NCBI RefSeq assembly: GCF_024169925.1
Contig: NZ_JALJXF010000001.1
Location: forward strand, 688,001 to 752,000
DNA from: Methylorubrum extorquens
GTDB taxonomy: Bacteria; Pseudomonadota; Alphaproteobacteria; Rhizobiales; Beijerinckiaceae
Length of the DNA: 64,000 nt
Reading direction: 5' to 3'
The translations under genes were made by a program, and so were the position numbers. Positions within the stretch are counted from its first letter, which is position 1, and every line of letters starts with the position of its first letter. This document shows positions 25,497-33,991 of the stretch, piece after piece. The notes under the pieces are model-generated. The model made no database searches, was not told the origin of the DNA, and saw only the letters and a program-made list of their open reading frames with translations.

Positions 25497-26434
25497 GCCG
25501 TCACCGGCACGGAGGCCGGTTGCATGTCCCGTTCGCGGGCGCGCGCCTCTAAGTGCCGGATGACGGAAGCCGAGTTGGTGTAGGGCTGGTGGCTCTGCTG
25601 CCCGGTGAGCGCGAGATCCTCGGCGTCGGGCCGGCGCAGGATGCGGATCGGCTGCTCGGGCGTATCGTCGATCAGGCCCATCACCTTGAAGGCGTAGAGC
25701 CAGTGACCCATGGTGCGGTAGCCCCACTTGGCCTCGAACAGCTCCGCGTTGCGCACCACGCTGTCGAGGTGATGGATCGGCGGCATGTGGTGCGGGTGGT
25801 ACTGGTGATAGGCCAGCGCGCCCTTCATCCAGGCGATGGGCAGGCCGCACTGGTCCAGGATCTTGCCGAAATCGGTGTCCTCGCCGCCATAGCCGGTGTA
25901 GCGCTCGTCGAAGCCGCCGACAGCCTCGAACGTCGCCCGCCGGATCGCGAAGTTGAGCGACCAGAAGCAGCGGTAATCGTTACAGATCTCGATGCCTGCG
26001 GCCGGTGGACCGCGGCGGTCGGAATGCTTTTCCGCCACCATGGCGAGGTCGTCGTAGCGCCAGTCACCCGCGGTGGCGTGCTCGGGCAGGTGCAGCACCT
26101 CGCCCATCAGCAGACCGTCAAGTTCAGACAACGCCCGGGCGTAGTCGGCCACGAGGCCGGGCGCCGGGATGCAATCGACGTCGAGAAAGACGATGTTCTC
26201 CCCGCTCGCCGCCGCCACGCCCCGGTTGCGCGCGGCCGCCAGCGGCAGTTCCGAGCCCGATACCAGGATCTGGCGGACCGGGAACGCGACCTCGGGCAGG
26301 TCGTAGGGCGCGTCCTGCATGACGGCGATGATGAATTCGGCCGGCGGCCGCGTCTGGCGTTCCAGCCCGAGGAGGACGTTGCGCAGATGGGCGGGCCGTC
26401 CTTTGGCCAGGGTGACGACGGAAACGGTGGACAT
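25493..26434 (-). CDS. family 2 glycosyltransferase with galactosyltransferase-like C-terminus
   Basis: A 313-residue GT-A enzyme. Start SVVTLAKGRPAHLRNVLLGL, metal-binding DVD in IVFLDVDCIPAP, and the GGFDERYTGYGGEDTDFG block that resembles the C-terminal domain of beta-1,4-galactosyltransferases (Glyco_transf_7C). A His-rich stretch (YHQYHPHHMPPIHH) may bind metal. It is a paralogue of the gene at 27690-28580, with the same motif order. It is coupled to the downstream GT4 gene by the GTGA overlap. Confidence 0.87.
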   Translation of the reverse strand: MSTVSVVTLAKGRPAHLRNVLLGLERQTRPPAEFIIAVMQDAPYDLPEVAFPVRQILVSGSELPLAAARNRGVAAASGENIVFLDVDCIPAPGLVADYARALSELDGLLMGEVLHLPEHATAGDWRYDDLAMVAEKHSDRRGPPAAGIEICNDYRCFWSLNFAIRRATFEAVGGFDERYTGYGGEDTDFGKILDQCGLPIAWMKGALAYHQYHPHHMPPIHHLDSVVRNAELFEAKWGYRTMGHWLYAFKVMGLIDDTPEQPIRILRRPDAEDLALTGQQSHQPYTNSASVIRHLEARARERDMQPASVPVTA

Positions 26435-26483
26435 GCGGGGGGACAGGCTCCGGCAATCGGGAAAGTGGATCGAGGCGGCTCGC

Positions 26484-27638
26484 TCAGCCGGCGGCGGCGA
26501 CGGCGCGTAGCGGGACGGCGTCCGGTTCGTGGCCGGACGATCCGTCCTGCCAGAGCGCGTCGGTCAGCCCTTCGAGCCATCCGGCCGCCCGCGTGGCCGC
26601 GTCCGGTGCGTAGAGGCTGCGCAGGATGGTCCCGTCGAGGCTGCGGGCGCGGTCGAGAAGATCGCGCCATCCGTGGAAGTCGCCGGGCCAGTGGGGTGCT
26701 TGCACGGCGGCGCCAAGTTGGACCAGCGCCTCGGCCTTGCGGGTCTGCTCGCCGAAGTAACGCCATTCCGGCATCACGATGAGGCGCCCCGCAACGCGCG
26801 CGACTTCGTGCACCGTGTTGTCACCCGCCGAGGCGACCACGATGTCGGCCGCGGCGAGATAGTCGGTGACCGACGGCACCCAGCCGAGTTCGCGCAGGTT
26901 GGCGAAGTCGGTCTCGTGGCCCTCGCGATGGGTTGGCCCCAGCGTCAGCCAGAGTGCATCGGGCGCGGCGCGGGCGGCGACCGTCAGCGGCGCATAGGGC
27001 GTGCCGCTTCCCCCGCCGCCGGTGACCGCGACGACGATCTCGCGCCGTGGGTCGAGGCCGAGCCGAGCCCGCGCCTCGGCGCGATCCGGCACGCGATCGA
27101 TGCTGGTGCAGAGGCCGCCGCTGTAGAAGGTTTTGTCGCGCAGATGCGCCGGGTAGTCGTCCTGCTCCAGCCGCTCGTCGAAGGGGGCGAGCATCCCGAC
27201 GCAGGCCTCGTAGGCGCCGATATGGGCGATGTCGTTGCGGTCGCCGTGCATGCGGATCTGGACGGCGGGGACGCTGGCGATGCGCGCGAGCATCGCGATC
27301 TCCGCCGACACATCGACCACGAACAGACCGACCGCGCGCTCGTCGAGATGGTCGAGGATCTGGCGCATGGTCCGGCGCATCTCGGCGAGGCCCAGCGGCA
27401 CGCAGTGCATCACCGGCGGCGTCGGCTCCGCGTAGAGGCGCGGGGTGGGAACGGCCGCGCCGATCATGTCGGGGAGCGCCACGATCTCGATGTCGCGGGA
27501 AAATCCGTCGAACAGGTGCGGGCCGGCGGTCAGCACCGAGACCGGACGGTCGTGGGCGAACTCGACGGCCACCGCCATGGTGCGATTGGCATGGCCCCGG
27601 CCCTGATGATGAACAAAGAACGCGATGGGTTTCTTCAT
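26484..27638 (-). CDS. GT28/MurG-like glycosyltransferase
   Basis: A 384-residue GT-B protein. The N-terminal FFVHHQGRGHANRTMAVAVE carries the GxGHxxR pattern seen in MurG and monogalactosyl-diacylglycerol synthase relatives. The C-terminal half shows AVTGGGGSGTPYAPL, then ADIVVASAGDNTVHEVARVA and GRLIVMPEWRYFGEQ, a donor-binding arrangement like the UDP-sugar site of MurG. It sits between two GT2 paralogues on the same strand with gaps of about 50 bases. The substrate is not obvious; genuine MurG would be in a cell-wall cluster. Confidence 0.8.
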   Translation of the reverse strand: MKKPIAFFVHHQGRGHANRTMAVAVEFAHDRPVSVLTAGPHLFDGFSRDIEIVALPDMIGAAVPTPRLYAEPTPPVMHCVPLGLAEMRRTMRQILDHLDERAVGLFVVDVSAEIAMLARIASVPAVQIRMHGDRNDIAHIGAYEACVGMLAPFDERLEQDDYPAHLRDKTFYSGGLCTSIDRVPDRAEARARLGLDPRREIVVAVTGGGGSGTPYAPLTVAARAAPDALWLTLGPTHREGHETDFANLRELGWVPSVTDYLAAADIVVASAGDNTVHEVARVAGRLIVMPEWRYFGEQTRKAEALVQLGAAVQAPHWPGDFHGWRDLLDRARSLDGTILRSLYAPDAATRAAGWLEGLTDALWQDGSSGHEPDAVPLRAVAAAG

Positions 27639-27689
27639 GAGGCGGGGTTTCGAGACTCGGATCGGAAGGAGATCGGGAAGGCGTCGGGA

Positions 27690-28580
27690 CTAGGAGAAGA
27701 GGGCCTGCGGCCGCAGGGCGGCGGCGATCTCGGGCGCACTCGGCCGGCGCAGGACGCGGATCGCCGGCGCATCGGCATCCCACGCGATCAATCCGGCCGC
27801 GCGGAACTGTTCGAGCCAGTAGGTCATGCACCAGCGTCCGTGCCGCGCGTGAAAGCGTGTCGCGTTGGCGAGGATCGGCGCGAAATGCTGGAGGGGTGGC
27901 ACGTGAACGGGGTGGTGCTGGTGGTAGGCCCGCGCACCCGCGACCCAGAAGGTCGGCAGCCCCGACTCCGCGAGGCGGGCGGCGAGATCCGTCTCCTCGC
28001 CGCCATAGCCGACGTAACGCTCGTCCATGCCGCCGACTGCGCGCCACGCCTCGGCAGGCAGGGCGAAGGACAGGCCCCAGAGCTGCCCGGCATCGGGCTC
28101 TCGCCGCAGTCCGGACTCGGGCAGGAGAGGCCGGGCCGGGTGGGCACGGCCAAGCCGGTCGAGCACGGCGGAATCGGGAGCCGTGCCGCCCGTGATCGCG
28201 TCCGGCGGCAGGTAGAGCACCTCGCCGAGGAACAGGCCCCGCTCGGTGGCGGCGGCGTCCGTATAGGCGGACACCAGGGTCGGACCCGGGATGCAATCCA
28301 CGTCGAGGAAGACGAGGAGGTCTCCCGAGGCCGCCGCGGCCGCCCGGTTGCGTGCGGCGGCGAGCGGCATCGGCTCGCCCGGCACATGGAGGTGGCGCAC
28401 CGGGCAGCCCGGATCGGGCAGGTCGGGCTCCGGTTCCGGTTGCATCCAGGCGATCACCAGTTCGCGCGGAAGCACGGTCTGGCGGGCGAGCCCACGCATC
28501 AGGTTGCGCAGACGGTCGGCCCGGCCGCGGACCAGGGTCAGCACGCTCGGCGGAGGAGGGGGGCCCGCGTTGCCAGTCAC
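27690..28580 (-). CDS. family 2 glycosyltransferase, paralogue
   Basis: A 296-residue GT-A enzyme with the same motif order as 25493-26434: SVLTLVRGRADRLRNLMRGL, LVFLDVDCIPGPTL (DVD), GGMDERYVGYGGEETDLAAR, and the YHQHHPVHVPPLQHF His-rich segment. The shared ARNR... and DVDCIPGP blocks mark it as a duplicate rather than an unrelated GT2. It probably adds a second residue of a similar kind. It ends about 50 bases before the GT28-like gene and starts about 20 bases after the GT4-HAD gene. Confidence 0.85.
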   Translation of the reverse strand: MTGNAGPPPPPSVLTLVRGRADRLRNLMRGLARQTVLPRELVIAWMQPEPEPDLPDPGCPVRHLHVPGEPMPLAAARNRAAAAASGDLLVFLDVDCIPGPTLVSAYTDAAATERGLFLGEVLYLPPDAITGGTAPDSAVLDRLGRAHPARPLLPESGLRREPDAGQLWGLSFALPAEAWRAVGGMDERYVGYGGEETDLAARLAESGLPTFWVAGARAYHQHHPVHVPPLQHFAPILANATRFHARHGRWCMTYWLEQFRAAGLIAWDADAPAIRVLRRPSAPEIAAALRPQALFS

Positions 28581-28601
28581 GTGGATGCGCCGAGGCGGAG
28601 C

Positions 28602-30656
28602 TTACGACGCATAGGCCAGGGCCCGGCGGAAATGCAGGACGCCCTCGATGATGCCGCGGGCATGCGAGCTACGAGCGACGTAGGAGTGCTTGAGCGCGGC
28701 GTTGGTGGCGAGCCCGTCGGAGTAGTTGGCGACGATGATCGCCTGCGTCCGGGCACGCAGCATCTCGACGTCGTTGCCGGAATCACCGGCTACGAACACG
28801 GCTTGCTCGGGCAGGCCGTAGAGCGCGCGGACGTGATCGACCGCCGTCCCCTTCGAAGCCGATGCGGGCAGGACATCGAGGTAGCGGCCGTGGCTGTGGA
28901 TCACGTTGGCCGGGAGGCCCGCCTGCACAAGGCCATCGCGCACGCGATGCGCCGTCGCCTCGTCGCCGAAGAAGCTCAGCTTGTGCGCGCGCTGCTCGAG
29001 GGGGCCCTGCGGGACCAGCCCGTCGAGACGGCTCAGCGCCGCGCCGACCGCTCCCCTGTCCCAGGCGTACGAGACCACCTCGCGCCATGCCGCGTCGGCC
29101 GTGTAGGTCACGCCGTTGGCATCGAGATGATAGATCTCCGAGCCGACCGAGGTGATCATCACCTGCGGTCGCGGGCTCTCCTGCTGCTCCAGCACCGCCA
29201 TCGCGCTGTGGAAGGAGCGACCGGTGGCGACGCCGAAGGCCAGCCCCATTTGGCGGCTTCGCCAGCGCCGGAACGTCGCCAGCGCGGATTCGCATCCGAC
29301 AAGCGTGTTGTCGATATCGCAGATCAGGAGCTGGCGCGGGGTCTGTAGAGGCGGGTTGCGCGCGATCAGTGCGCCGAGGAGGTCGTGATAGCGGGCGGCG
29401 TGCCGATCCCAGTCATAGGCCGCCGCCGCGCGGGCGCCGCCCGCGACGCAGCGGGCGCGGAAGGGGGCATCCGTGAGGATGTGAAGGCAGGCGGCGGCGA
29501 TCGCCGCAGGTGCCCGCGGATCGACGAGCAGCCCGTTGCCGCAGGTCTCGACGATGTCGTTGGGTCCGCCGCTGTCGGTGGCCACCAGCGGCAAGCCGGC
29601 GGCGGACGCTTCCAGAAGGGTCAAGCCGAACGGCTCGTTGAGGGCCGGATTAACGAAGACGCCGCCGCGCTCCCGCGCATAGGCGTAGATCGCCGGCACG
29701 TCCTCCGGGCGGTGCGTCTTGGGATAGGCGACGCGGCCGTAGAGATCGTAGCGGTCGATGAGCACGAGCAGGTCGCGCATGGTCGCGGCCATGTCGCCGT
29801 CGAGCCGGTCGATGTCGTCGCGGGTGCCGGCGACGATCACGAGGTTGGCCCGTGCCTGGAGATCCGGGCTCTCGCCGTAGGCCGCCACCAGGGCCGCCAG
29901 ATTCTTGCGCGCCACCGGCCGAGCCAGCGCCAGCACCGCCGGCTTGCCCGGATCGTGCAGGAACCGGCCGATCGCCGCATCGATCCGGGGATGCGGACGG
30001 CTCTGCGCGAAGCGTGCGAGATCGCTGCCCGGCGGCAGGACGCGGGCGCGGCCGGGGTCGTAGGCGGTGTAGCCCGCATACTGAACCTCGGCCTCGTCGC
30101 GCGAGGAGGCGATGACGAGGCTCGCGCGCGCCAGGGCCGCCTCCTCGGTGGCGATCCGGCGCAAGAGTTCGGGGGAGCCCTCGGCATCGCCGCCGACCAT
30201 CGCCGCCTTCACCCGCCCGAGCGAATGGGCCGTGAACACGAAGGGGATGCCGAGCCGGTCCTCGACGATCCCCGCGACCGCGGCGGCATCCGCGTAATGC
30301 GCGTGGACGATATCGGGCGCGCGGGGCTGCCGGCCGATCCAGGCGATGAGATTCTCGGCGTAGCTCTCGACCTCGCCGTGCATCGCCTCCTTCGAGCGGT
30401 AGCCCGGCGACGCGCTCGCGAGCCGCACGAGCTCGACCTTGTCGGAGACCCGCTCTTCGGGCAGGGCGTAGTCGGGGCCGGGCGGGCCCTCGAACCGACG
30501 CGTCGCCATGACGATCCGCGCGATCCTGGCGTCCTGCGCCGAGGCACCGACGAGATCGAGCAGGTATCGGATATGCCCGCCGGTGTCGGAAGTGAGGCCG
30601 TAGACGACATCACGGCCGCGCAGGCAACCTTGTAGAGCAATGTGCAGAACGAACAT
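28602..30656 (-). CDS. sucrose-phosphate-synthase-like GT4 fused to HAD phosphatase
   Basis: A 684-residue bifunctional-looking enzyme. Residues 1-440 are GT4: GHIRYLLDLVGASAQ at the acceptor site, HAHYADAAAVAG, DPGKPAVLALARPVARKNLA and EPFGLTLLEASAAGLPLV. Residues 455-680 are a HAD-IIB domain: ICDIDNTLVG (DxD nucleophile), ATGRSFHSAMAVLE, and VAGDSGNDVEMLRA. This is the layout of bacterial sucrose-6-phosphate synthase with a fused phosphatase, which would make sucrose from UDP-glucose and fructose-6-P. Because it is inside a glycosyltransferase cluster, another acceptor is possible. The ATG at 30656 is preferred over 30770. Confidence 0.85.
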   Translation of the reverse strand: MFVLHIALQGCLRGRDVVYGLTSDTGGHIRYLLDLVGASAQDARIARIVMATRRFEGPPGPDYALPEERVSDKVELVRLASASPGYRSKEAMHGEVESYAENLIAWIGRQPRAPDIVHAHYADAAAVAGIVEDRLGIPFVFTAHSLGRVKAAMVGGDAEGSPELLRRIATEEAALARASLVIASSRDEAEVQYAGYTAYDPGRARVLPPGSDLARFAQSRPHPRIDAAIGRFLHDPGKPAVLALARPVARKNLAALVAAYGESPDLQARANLVIVAGTRDDIDRLDGDMAATMRDLLVLIDRYDLYGRVAYPKTHRPEDVPAIYAYARERGGVFVNPALNEPFGLTLLEASAAGLPLVATDSGGPNDIVETCGNGLLVDPRAPAAIAAACLHILTDAPFRARCVAGGARAAAAYDWDRHAARYHDLLGALIARNPPLQTPRQLLICDIDNTLVGCESALATFRRWRSRQMGLAFGVATGRSFHSAMAVLEQQESPRPQVMITSVGSEIYHLDANGVTYTADAAWREVVSYAWDRGAVGAALSRLDGLVPQGPLEQRAHKLSFFGDEATAHRVRDGLVQAGLPANVIHSHGRYLDVLPASASKGTAVDHVRALYGLPEQAVFVAGDSGNDVEMLRARTQAIIVANYSDGLATNAALKHSYVARSSHARGIIEGVLHFRRALAYAS

Positions 30657-30713
30657 CAAGCGTTCGTCGTGCCGAGACGATCCACGCCGATTGTATTGAG
30701 TAAGGTGCAACAC

Positions 30714-31754
30714 GTGATCCGCGTCGCCCAAGTCGCCCCGAACATTTTCCCCGTTCCCCCCGAACACCATGGCGGCACCGAGAGGATCGTGAACGATCTG
30801 TCCGTGGCGCTGCGAAGCTTAGGCATAGACGTAACGCTGTTCGCCTCATCAGACAGTGCGACAGACTTGCCGCGCGTCGGCGATCACCCGAGCCTTGCGG
30901 CTTTGGAACGTCGGAACCGGCAGGTGCCCCCCGGGGTTCCGGCGGCTCTCGATGCGTTGCAACTGGAAGCGCTGCGTCTGCGGCTCGACAGGTTCGACAT
31001 CGTGCATTGCCACGGCGAGTTCGCCCACGCGGCGCTGCTGGGCCCGCGTCGGCGCCGGAGCCTGACGACGGTGCATTGGCGCGTGGACGAACTCGACCGG
31101 GCGCTGTTCTTCGCCGGCTTCCCCGATCTGCCGGTGGCGGCGATCTCGGCGGCACAGGAGGCCGGCATTCCGGCCTCGAACCGGGCAGGCGTCGTGCATC
31201 ACGGGATCGCCCGGGACCGCTACACATTCCGGCCGGAGCCCGGCGCGCACGTCGCCTTCGTCGGCCGGATGACCGACCAGAAGCGCCCGGACACCGCGAT
31301 TCGTGTCGCCCGCGCCGCCGGCCTGCCGATCCGGCTCGGTGGTACGATCGACGTCGGCAACCCGGACTATTTCGAGCGGAGCGTGCGCCCCTTGCTCGGG
31401 CCCGATGCGACCTATCTCGGGCCCATCGACGACCGGGCGAAAGGCGCACTGCTCGGTGGCGCTCGCGCGCTGCTGTTCCCGATCGACTGGCCCGAGCCCT
31501 TCGGCCTCGTGATGATCGAGGCCATGGCCTGCGGCACGCCGGTGATCGCCTGGAATCGCGGCTCGGTGCCCGAGATCGTCGAGGACGGGGTGACGGGTTT
31601 CGTCGTCGCCTCGGAGGCCGAAGCGGTCGCGGCGCTGGCCCGGATCGGAGGGCTCGACCGCGCGGTGGTGCGCCGCCGCTTCGAGGAGCGGTTCACCGCC
31701 GAGCGCATGGCACGCGACTACATCGCGCTCTACCGCCGTCTTCTCGCCGCCTGA
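30714..31754 (+). CDS. GT4-type glycosyltransferase
   Basis: About 346 residues from the GTG at 30714 (VIRVAQVAPNIFPVPPEHHG then GTERIVNDLSVALRSLG). The acceptor loop, HVAFVGRMTDQKRPDTAIRV and EPFGLVMIEAMACGTPVIAW (EX7E) are standard for GT4. A longer start at 30642 would overlap the divergent GT4-HAD gene, so GTG is preferred. The stop TGA overlaps the ATG of the next gene (TGATG), showing translational coupling. It is the first gene of the rightward half of the cluster. Confidence 0.85.
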   Translation: MIRVAQVAPNIFPVPPEHHGGTERIVNDLSVALRSLGIDVTLFASSDSATDLPRVGDHPSLAALERRNRQVPPGVPAALDALQLEALRLRLDRFDIVHCHGEFAHAALLGPRRRRSLTTVHWRVDELDRALFFAGFPDLPVAAISAAQEAGIPASNRAGVVHHGIARDRYTFRPEPGAHVAFVGRMTDQKRPDTAIRVARAAGLPIRLGGTIDVGNPDYFERSVRPLLGPDATYLGPIDDRAKGALLGGARALLFPIDWPEPFGLVMIEAMACGTPVIAWNRGSVPEIVEDGVTGFVVASEAEAVAALARIGGLDRAVVRRRFEERFTAERMARDYIALYRRLLAA

Positions 31755-32938
31755 TGCGCACCGCGCTTCTGGCTTGGGACTACCCGCCGGCGCCGAGCGG
31801 CCTCTCGACGGCGGCGCGCGAGATCGCCGAGAGCCTCGCTGCGGCCGGCGCCGAGGTCACCGTCTTCACCCTCGACCGCACCGGTCGCGAGCGGGTTGGC
31901 GGCGTCACGGTCGAAGGGCTCGCCCTGCCGTCCATCGGTCGCCTGGCGCGCCTGCGCCTGTGGGGCTCGGCCGGGCATCTGGCCGCGCCGCTCGCGTTCC
32001 GGCGGGCGGTTCTGGCCGCCCATGCGCGGGCGCCCTTCGACGTGATCGAGGCGACGAACTGGTACGCTCCCGCCGTGCTGCTCGCCCGCCGTGGCGACCT
32101 GCCCCTGGTGACGCGCAGCTCGACCCCGGCCGCGTTCACGCGTGGGGTTGGCGCCGGCCTGCGCGACCGCCTCGATGGATGCACGGCCGATGCGCTGGAG
32201 CGTGCCCAGGCACGGGGTAGCGCCGGCCTCATCGCCAACACGGCCGAGCACGGGGCGGTGATCGCGCGGGCCTATCGCCTTTCGGGACACCAACCCTCCG
32301 CCGTGATCGGCCTCAGCCTGCCGCCGGACATCCTGAGAAGCGCCCGCACCGCCGCCTATCCGGAGACGGATGCCCCGCTGTGCCTGCTCTTCGTCGGACG
32401 GGCGGAGGCGCGCAAAGGGTTCGACGCGCTCCTCGGCGCGGTCGTGATCCTCGCAGCCGAGCAGGCAACGGGCGCCCTGCCGCCGTTCCGGCTCGACCTC
32501 GTCGGGGTGCCGCCGGACGACATGCCGGCGGATCTGCCCGACGCGGCGCGGCCCTATGTCCGCGCCCGCGGCCGGATCGATGCGGCGGCGCTGGCCCAGG
32601 CCTATGCGGACGCCCATGCGGTGCTTGCGCCGTCCCGCTACGAGAGCTTCGGCCTCGTCTATCAGGAGGCCATGGCCTATGGCCGTCCGGTGGTGGCCTG
32701 CGCGGAGGATGCGAGCGCCCGCGCCTTCGTCGGCGCGTCCGGGGCAGGCCCTCTCGCGCGGGCCGCCACCGGGCCGGCGCTCGCGGATGCCCTGCGCCCG
32801 CTTCTCGTCGATCCCGACCTGCGCCGCGCCTACCGCATACGAGCTCTCGCAGCGGCTGGGCGCTTCGACAGGGCGAGCCTTGGGCGCGAGACCCTGGCGC
32901 TTTACGAGGCTGCGATCAGAGCGGCGCGGCAGAAGTGA
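31754..32938 (+). CDS. GT4-type glycosyltransferase
   Basis: A 394-residue GT-B enzyme. It begins RTALLAWDYPPAPSGLSTAA (acceptor loop) and has CLLFVGRAEARKGFDALLGA, then YESFGLVYQEAMAYGRPVVA in the donor domain. The first E of the EX7E motif and the GR...KG pattern are both present. The ATG shares its A with the stop of the previous gene, so expression is coupled. It is followed by about 70 bases before the convergent GT2 gene. Donor and acceptor unknown. Confidence 0.85.
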   Translation: MRTALLAWDYPPAPSGLSTAAREIAESLAAAGAEVTVFTLDRTGRERVGGVTVEGLALPSIGRLARLRLWGSAGHLAAPLAFRRAVLAAHARAPFDVIEATNWYAPAVLLARRGDLPLVTRSSTPAAFTRGVGAGLRDRLDGCTADALERAQARGSAGLIANTAEHGAVIARAYRLSGHQPSAVIGLSLPPDILRSARTAAYPETDAPLCLLFVGRAEARKGFDALLGAVVILAAEQATGALPPFRLDLVGVPPDDMPADLPDAARPYVRARGRIDAAALAQAYADAHAVLAPSRYESFGLVYQEAMAYGRPVVACAEDASARAFVGASGAGPLARAATGPALADALRPLLVDPDLRRAYRIRALAAAGRFDRASLGRETLALYEAAIRAARQK

Positions 32939-33007
32939 TCGGCTTTGCCGGACCACCAGGGCTTTGCCCTGGACCCACCAAAGGTCTCGACCTTCGGAAT
33001 CCAAAAC

Positions 33008-33991
33008 TCAGTCGCGGTAGGGGCGAAGCAGGGCTTCCGCTTCCTCCAGGCGGCCACGGCCGGGATCCAGGGCCTCGTAGTGGCGCGAGCGGGCCGCGAC
33101 ATGGGCGCGGTTCAGACGATGCTCGATTCCACCGTGGAGGGTGATGAAGCTCTCGGGCCAGCCGCCGGCGAGTTGCGGCCGCTCGTGCACCCGGCCGGCG
33201 TAGCGGAGATCGGTGCGGTTCAAGCGGTACTGCACGTCCGGGTAGACATCCGAGAGAATGCCATCGACGCGATTGGAGCGAGTCAGCCCGATCGAGCGGA
33301 CGGCGCCGGCCTCGGCCAGTGCGACGAGCGCGGGCAGGAGGCGGCCGGTTGCCGGATCGAGCGTCTCGTCGGCGTCGAGCTGCAGCATCCAGGCATGGCG
33401 AGCCAGAGCCTGGAGCGCATTGCGCTGCGCGGCGAAGTCGCCGGCCAGCGGCCGGGCGGCCACGCGCACCGCCCCCGCCGGAAACCCGGCAACCGCCACA
33501 GCGCCGGGCGGCGTGATGTCTGTATCGAGCAGGATCGTGACGTCGTCGGTCCAGTCCGCTTGCGCCGGCAGGCTCGCGAGCACCGCATCGACCTCGGACG
33601 GACGACAAAGCAGACCGAGCGAGACCGAGAGTTTATCCGAGGCATCAAGGGTGTACAGGGCGGCACGGGCGGCGCGCTCGTCATGGGGATGGAGCAAGGC
33701 AGCGCGGCCCTCGGGGTCGAGCGGGCGGGTGCCGCGTCCGAACCGGGTGGCGGCGGTGCGGAGGGTATAGAGGTCGAGGCCGTAGGGCGCGTCCGGATCG
33801 GAGACGAAGGCCGATTTCGTGAGAGCATCGGCCAGATGCGCGCGGCATCCGGATGCGTCCGCCTCGCGTTCGAGCAGGACGCCGCATGAGGCGCAGGCGA
33901 GCGGAAACAGCCGCCGACGCCCATCCGAGTAGATCAGGTGCCGCTCGCTCGGCACGAGCATGTCGGCCGCGCAGACGAAGCATCGGCGCAT
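33008..33991 (-). CDS. family 2 glycosyltransferase with N-terminal Cys-pair domain
   Basis: A 327-residue protein. Residues 1-45 hold two Cys pairs (CFVCAADM and CASCGVLL), a zinc-ribbon-like knuckle unusual for GT2. The catalytic part resembles WaaE/KdtX-like enzymes: DVTILLDTDITPPG, AAQRNALQALARHAWMLQLD (QRN...DAD), NRVDGILSDVYPDVQYRLNR and GRVHERPQ. WaaE relatives add glucose to lipopolysaccharide core. The start ATG at 33991 overlaps the ATG of the divergent GT29-like gene in the tetramer CATG. A frame to 34279 is open but not protein-like. Confidence 0.8.
   Translation of the reverse strand: MRRCFVCAADMLVPSERHLIYSDGRRRLFPLACASCGVLLEREADASGCRAHLADALTKSAFVSDPDAPYGLDLYTLRTAATRFGRGTRPLDPEGRAALLHPHDERAARAALYTLDASDKLSVSLGLLCRPSEVDAVLASLPAQADWTDDVTILLDTDITPPGAVAVAGFPAGAVRVAARPLAGDFAAQRNALQALARHAWMLQLDADETLDPATGRLLPALVALAEAGAVRSIGLTRSNRVDGILSDVYPDVQYRLNRTDLRYAGRVHERPQLAGGWPESFITLHGGIEHRLNRAHVAARSRHYEALDPGRGRLEEAEALLRPYRD

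Noticed and set aside
26529..29348. 939-codon plus frame crossing three glycosyltransferase genes
   Set aside because: It spans three well-supported minus genes and their gaps; it is a GC-driven shadow.
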